Below the pieces are notes generated by a model, which saw nothing but the letters and a program-made list of their open reading frames with translations, did no database searches and was not told the origin of the DNA. The translations under genes and the position numbers were made by a program. Below are positions 62,956-64,000 of a stretch of 64,000 nucleotides of DNA, one piece after another. How positions within the stretch are numbered: position 1 is the first letter of the stretch; the number at the start of each line of letters is the position of its first letter. Source of the stretch: Ignavibacteria bacterium (GTDB taxonomy: Bacteria; Bacteroidota; Ignavibacteria; Tepidaquicellales; Tepidaquicellaceae); assembly GCA_019187405.1 (NCBI GenBank), contig JABAQZ010000015.1, positions 1 through 64,000 of the forward strand, written 5' to 3'.

Positions 62956-64000
62956 ATGAGTTTTATGGATATATCGAGATATATTTTGAATAATGCAGCC
63001 TCCCAAGATATCAAGACTGATTTCGGCAGGTTTAACGGAGACAAAAAAGTTTACATCGAAACTTACGGCTGTCAGATGAATTTTTCCGATACGGAGATAG
63101 TTCTCAGCGTATTAAATGATTTTGGCTATGCTGAATCCGGATCTGTCGAAAATTCAGATGTAATTTTGCTTAATACCTGCAGCATTAGAGAGAATGCAGA
63201 AAAGAAAGTTTACAGCAGACTGGAAGACCTGAAATTTCTCAAGAAAAAAAATCCGAATCTGATCATTGGAATTCTCGGATGCATGGCAGAGAGGTTAAGA
63301 AAGGATCTGATTGAAAAGAAAAAAATTGTTGACCTGATTGTCGGACCAGATGAATACAGAAAAGTCCCGTATCTCATTGAGAATTTAATTGAGACAGGTG
63401 AGAAAGGAATTGCAGTAAAGCTTTCTCGTGTAGAAACTTATGATGACATTACACCGGTAAGAAAAGAAGGAGTTACGGCATGGCTGTCTATTATGAGAGG
63501 ATGTGATAAGTTTTGTACTTTTTGCGTTGTACCTTTTACAAGAGGAAGAGAGAGAAGCAGAAATTTAAATAATATCTTAAAAGAAGCAGCAAGATTATAC
63601 CTGTCGGGAGTTAAAGATATCTGGCTTCTCGGTCAGAATGTAAATTCTTACAAGCATGAGGGAAAGGATTTTGCTGACTTGCTTAAAGCTGTAGCTATTG
63701 AACTTCCCGAGATGAGAATAAGATTTACAACATCACATCCCTATGATTTGTCAGAAAAGCTTCTCGATGTTATGGCGTCTCATGAAAATATCTGCAAGTA
63801 CATTCATCTTCCCGTTCAGTCGGGCTCTGACAGAATACTTAAAAAGATGAATCGTCTTTATACCGTCGAAGAATACATGAGAGTCATGCGAAAAGCGCGT
63901 GAGATGATGCCCGGAATAGGTTTGTCAACTGATATTATCTCATGTTTTCCATCTGAGACAGAAGACGAACATAAGATGACTCTTGATGTAATCAATGAGG
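62956..64000 (+). CDS. miaB: MiaB tRNA methylthiotransferase, truncated by the window edge
   Basis: The frame is open from the ATG at 62956 to the end of the window (348 codons), so only the C-terminal TRAM part is missing. It is a radical-SAM enzyme adding 2-methylthio to i6A37 in tRNA. The UPF0004 domain has Cys39 (YGCQMN), Cys75 (NTCSIRENAE) and Cys109 (GCMAER). The radical-SAM motif is Cys183-xxx-Cys187-xx-Cys190 (CDKFCTFC), followed by GQNVNSY and HLPVQSGSDRILKKMNR. The CSIRENAE form favours MiaB over the MtaB and RimO relatives. A second ATG at 62965 is also possible. Confidence 0.95.
   Translation, partial: MSFMDISRYILNNAASQDIKTDFGRFNGDKKVYIETYGCQMNFSDTEIVLSVLNDFGYAESGSVENSDVILLNTCSIRENAEKKVYSRLEDLKFLKKKNPNLIIGILGCMAERLRKDLIEKKKIVDLIVGPDEYRKVPYLIENLIETGEKGIAVKLSRVETYDDITPVRKEGVTAWLSIMRGCDKFCTFCVVPFTRGRERSRNLNNILKEAARLYLSGVKDIWLLGQNVNSYKHEGKDFADLLKAVAIELPEMRIRFTTSHPYDLSEKLLDVMASHENICKYIHLPVQSGSDRILKKMNRLYTVEEYMRVMRKAREMMPGIGLSTDIISCFPSETEDEHKMTLDVINE

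Overview
The window is visibly AT-rich and looks like a chromosome segment of the Bacteroidota/Chlorobiota group, most likely an Ignavibacteria-type bacterium. The reasons are: type IX secretion (T9SS) C-terminal sorting domains with the NPFNP motif on several secreted proteins; a short AURKAIP1/COX24-type basic protein typical of Bacteroidota; TATATTTG boxes that match the Bacteroidota promoter element TAnnTTTG; and few Shine-Dalgarno sequences. No rRNA, prophage, insertion sequence or CRISPR array was seen. One tRNA (Asn, GUU) is present.

Layout. 1-751 is non-coding with a G-rich 22-bp repeat. 752-4081 is a secreted subtilase. 4335-6560 holds a membrane-anchored JAMM protease with LysM, an E2-like ubiquitin-conjugating fold protein and a gamma carbonic anhydrase-like protein. 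6659-14702 is mostly housekeeping: cold shock protein, ybeY, smg, topA, a tldD/pmbA pair and a Xer recombinase. 14766-18688 (minus) has a Ycf48-like T9SS protein, a DUF2807 protein and a TPR protein. 18951-25521 has an ABM-like protein, a PgpH-type HD phosphodiesterase, a second Xer recombinase, a TPR lipoprotein, sppA, an HU-family protein and the tiny basic protein. 25554-36819 carries gltX, rsmI, rlmB, an NtrC-like regulator, a CrtI-type desaturase, mutS2, cvpA, yqeY, a YfgM-like protein, rnhB and yraN. 36821-37663 is an unknown exported protein.

37987-41225 is the most unusual part: 59 copies of a 29-bp unit built on the 16-bp dyad GCAACATAAATGTTGC, in nine blocks of 8, 4, 5, 5, 5, 20, 1, 1 and 10 units, separated by a conserved 183-bp connector. 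After it come an outer-membrane protein, an arylsulfatase, two large T9SS proteins (Omp28/thioredoxin-like and FG-GAP), a GH3 glycosidase, a slipin and a Dus tRNA synthase, all on the minus strand. 53531-57756 holds two secreted proteins (DNRLRE and beta-helix) whose C-terminal module is shared with the subtilase at the start of the window. 57916 to the end has an NTF2-like protein, tRNA-Asn, xseA and xseB (split by a 79-copy heptamer array), dxs, a lipoprotein and a miaB cut by the window edge.

Points of interest: the JAMM-TM-LysM plus E2-like pair with no E1 or ubiquitin-like protein in view; the 59-unit palindrome array; the shared dockerin-like C-terminal module, found only on secreted proteins that lack a T9SS domain; and an NtrC-like regulator whose AAA+ domain has lost the GAFTGA loop.
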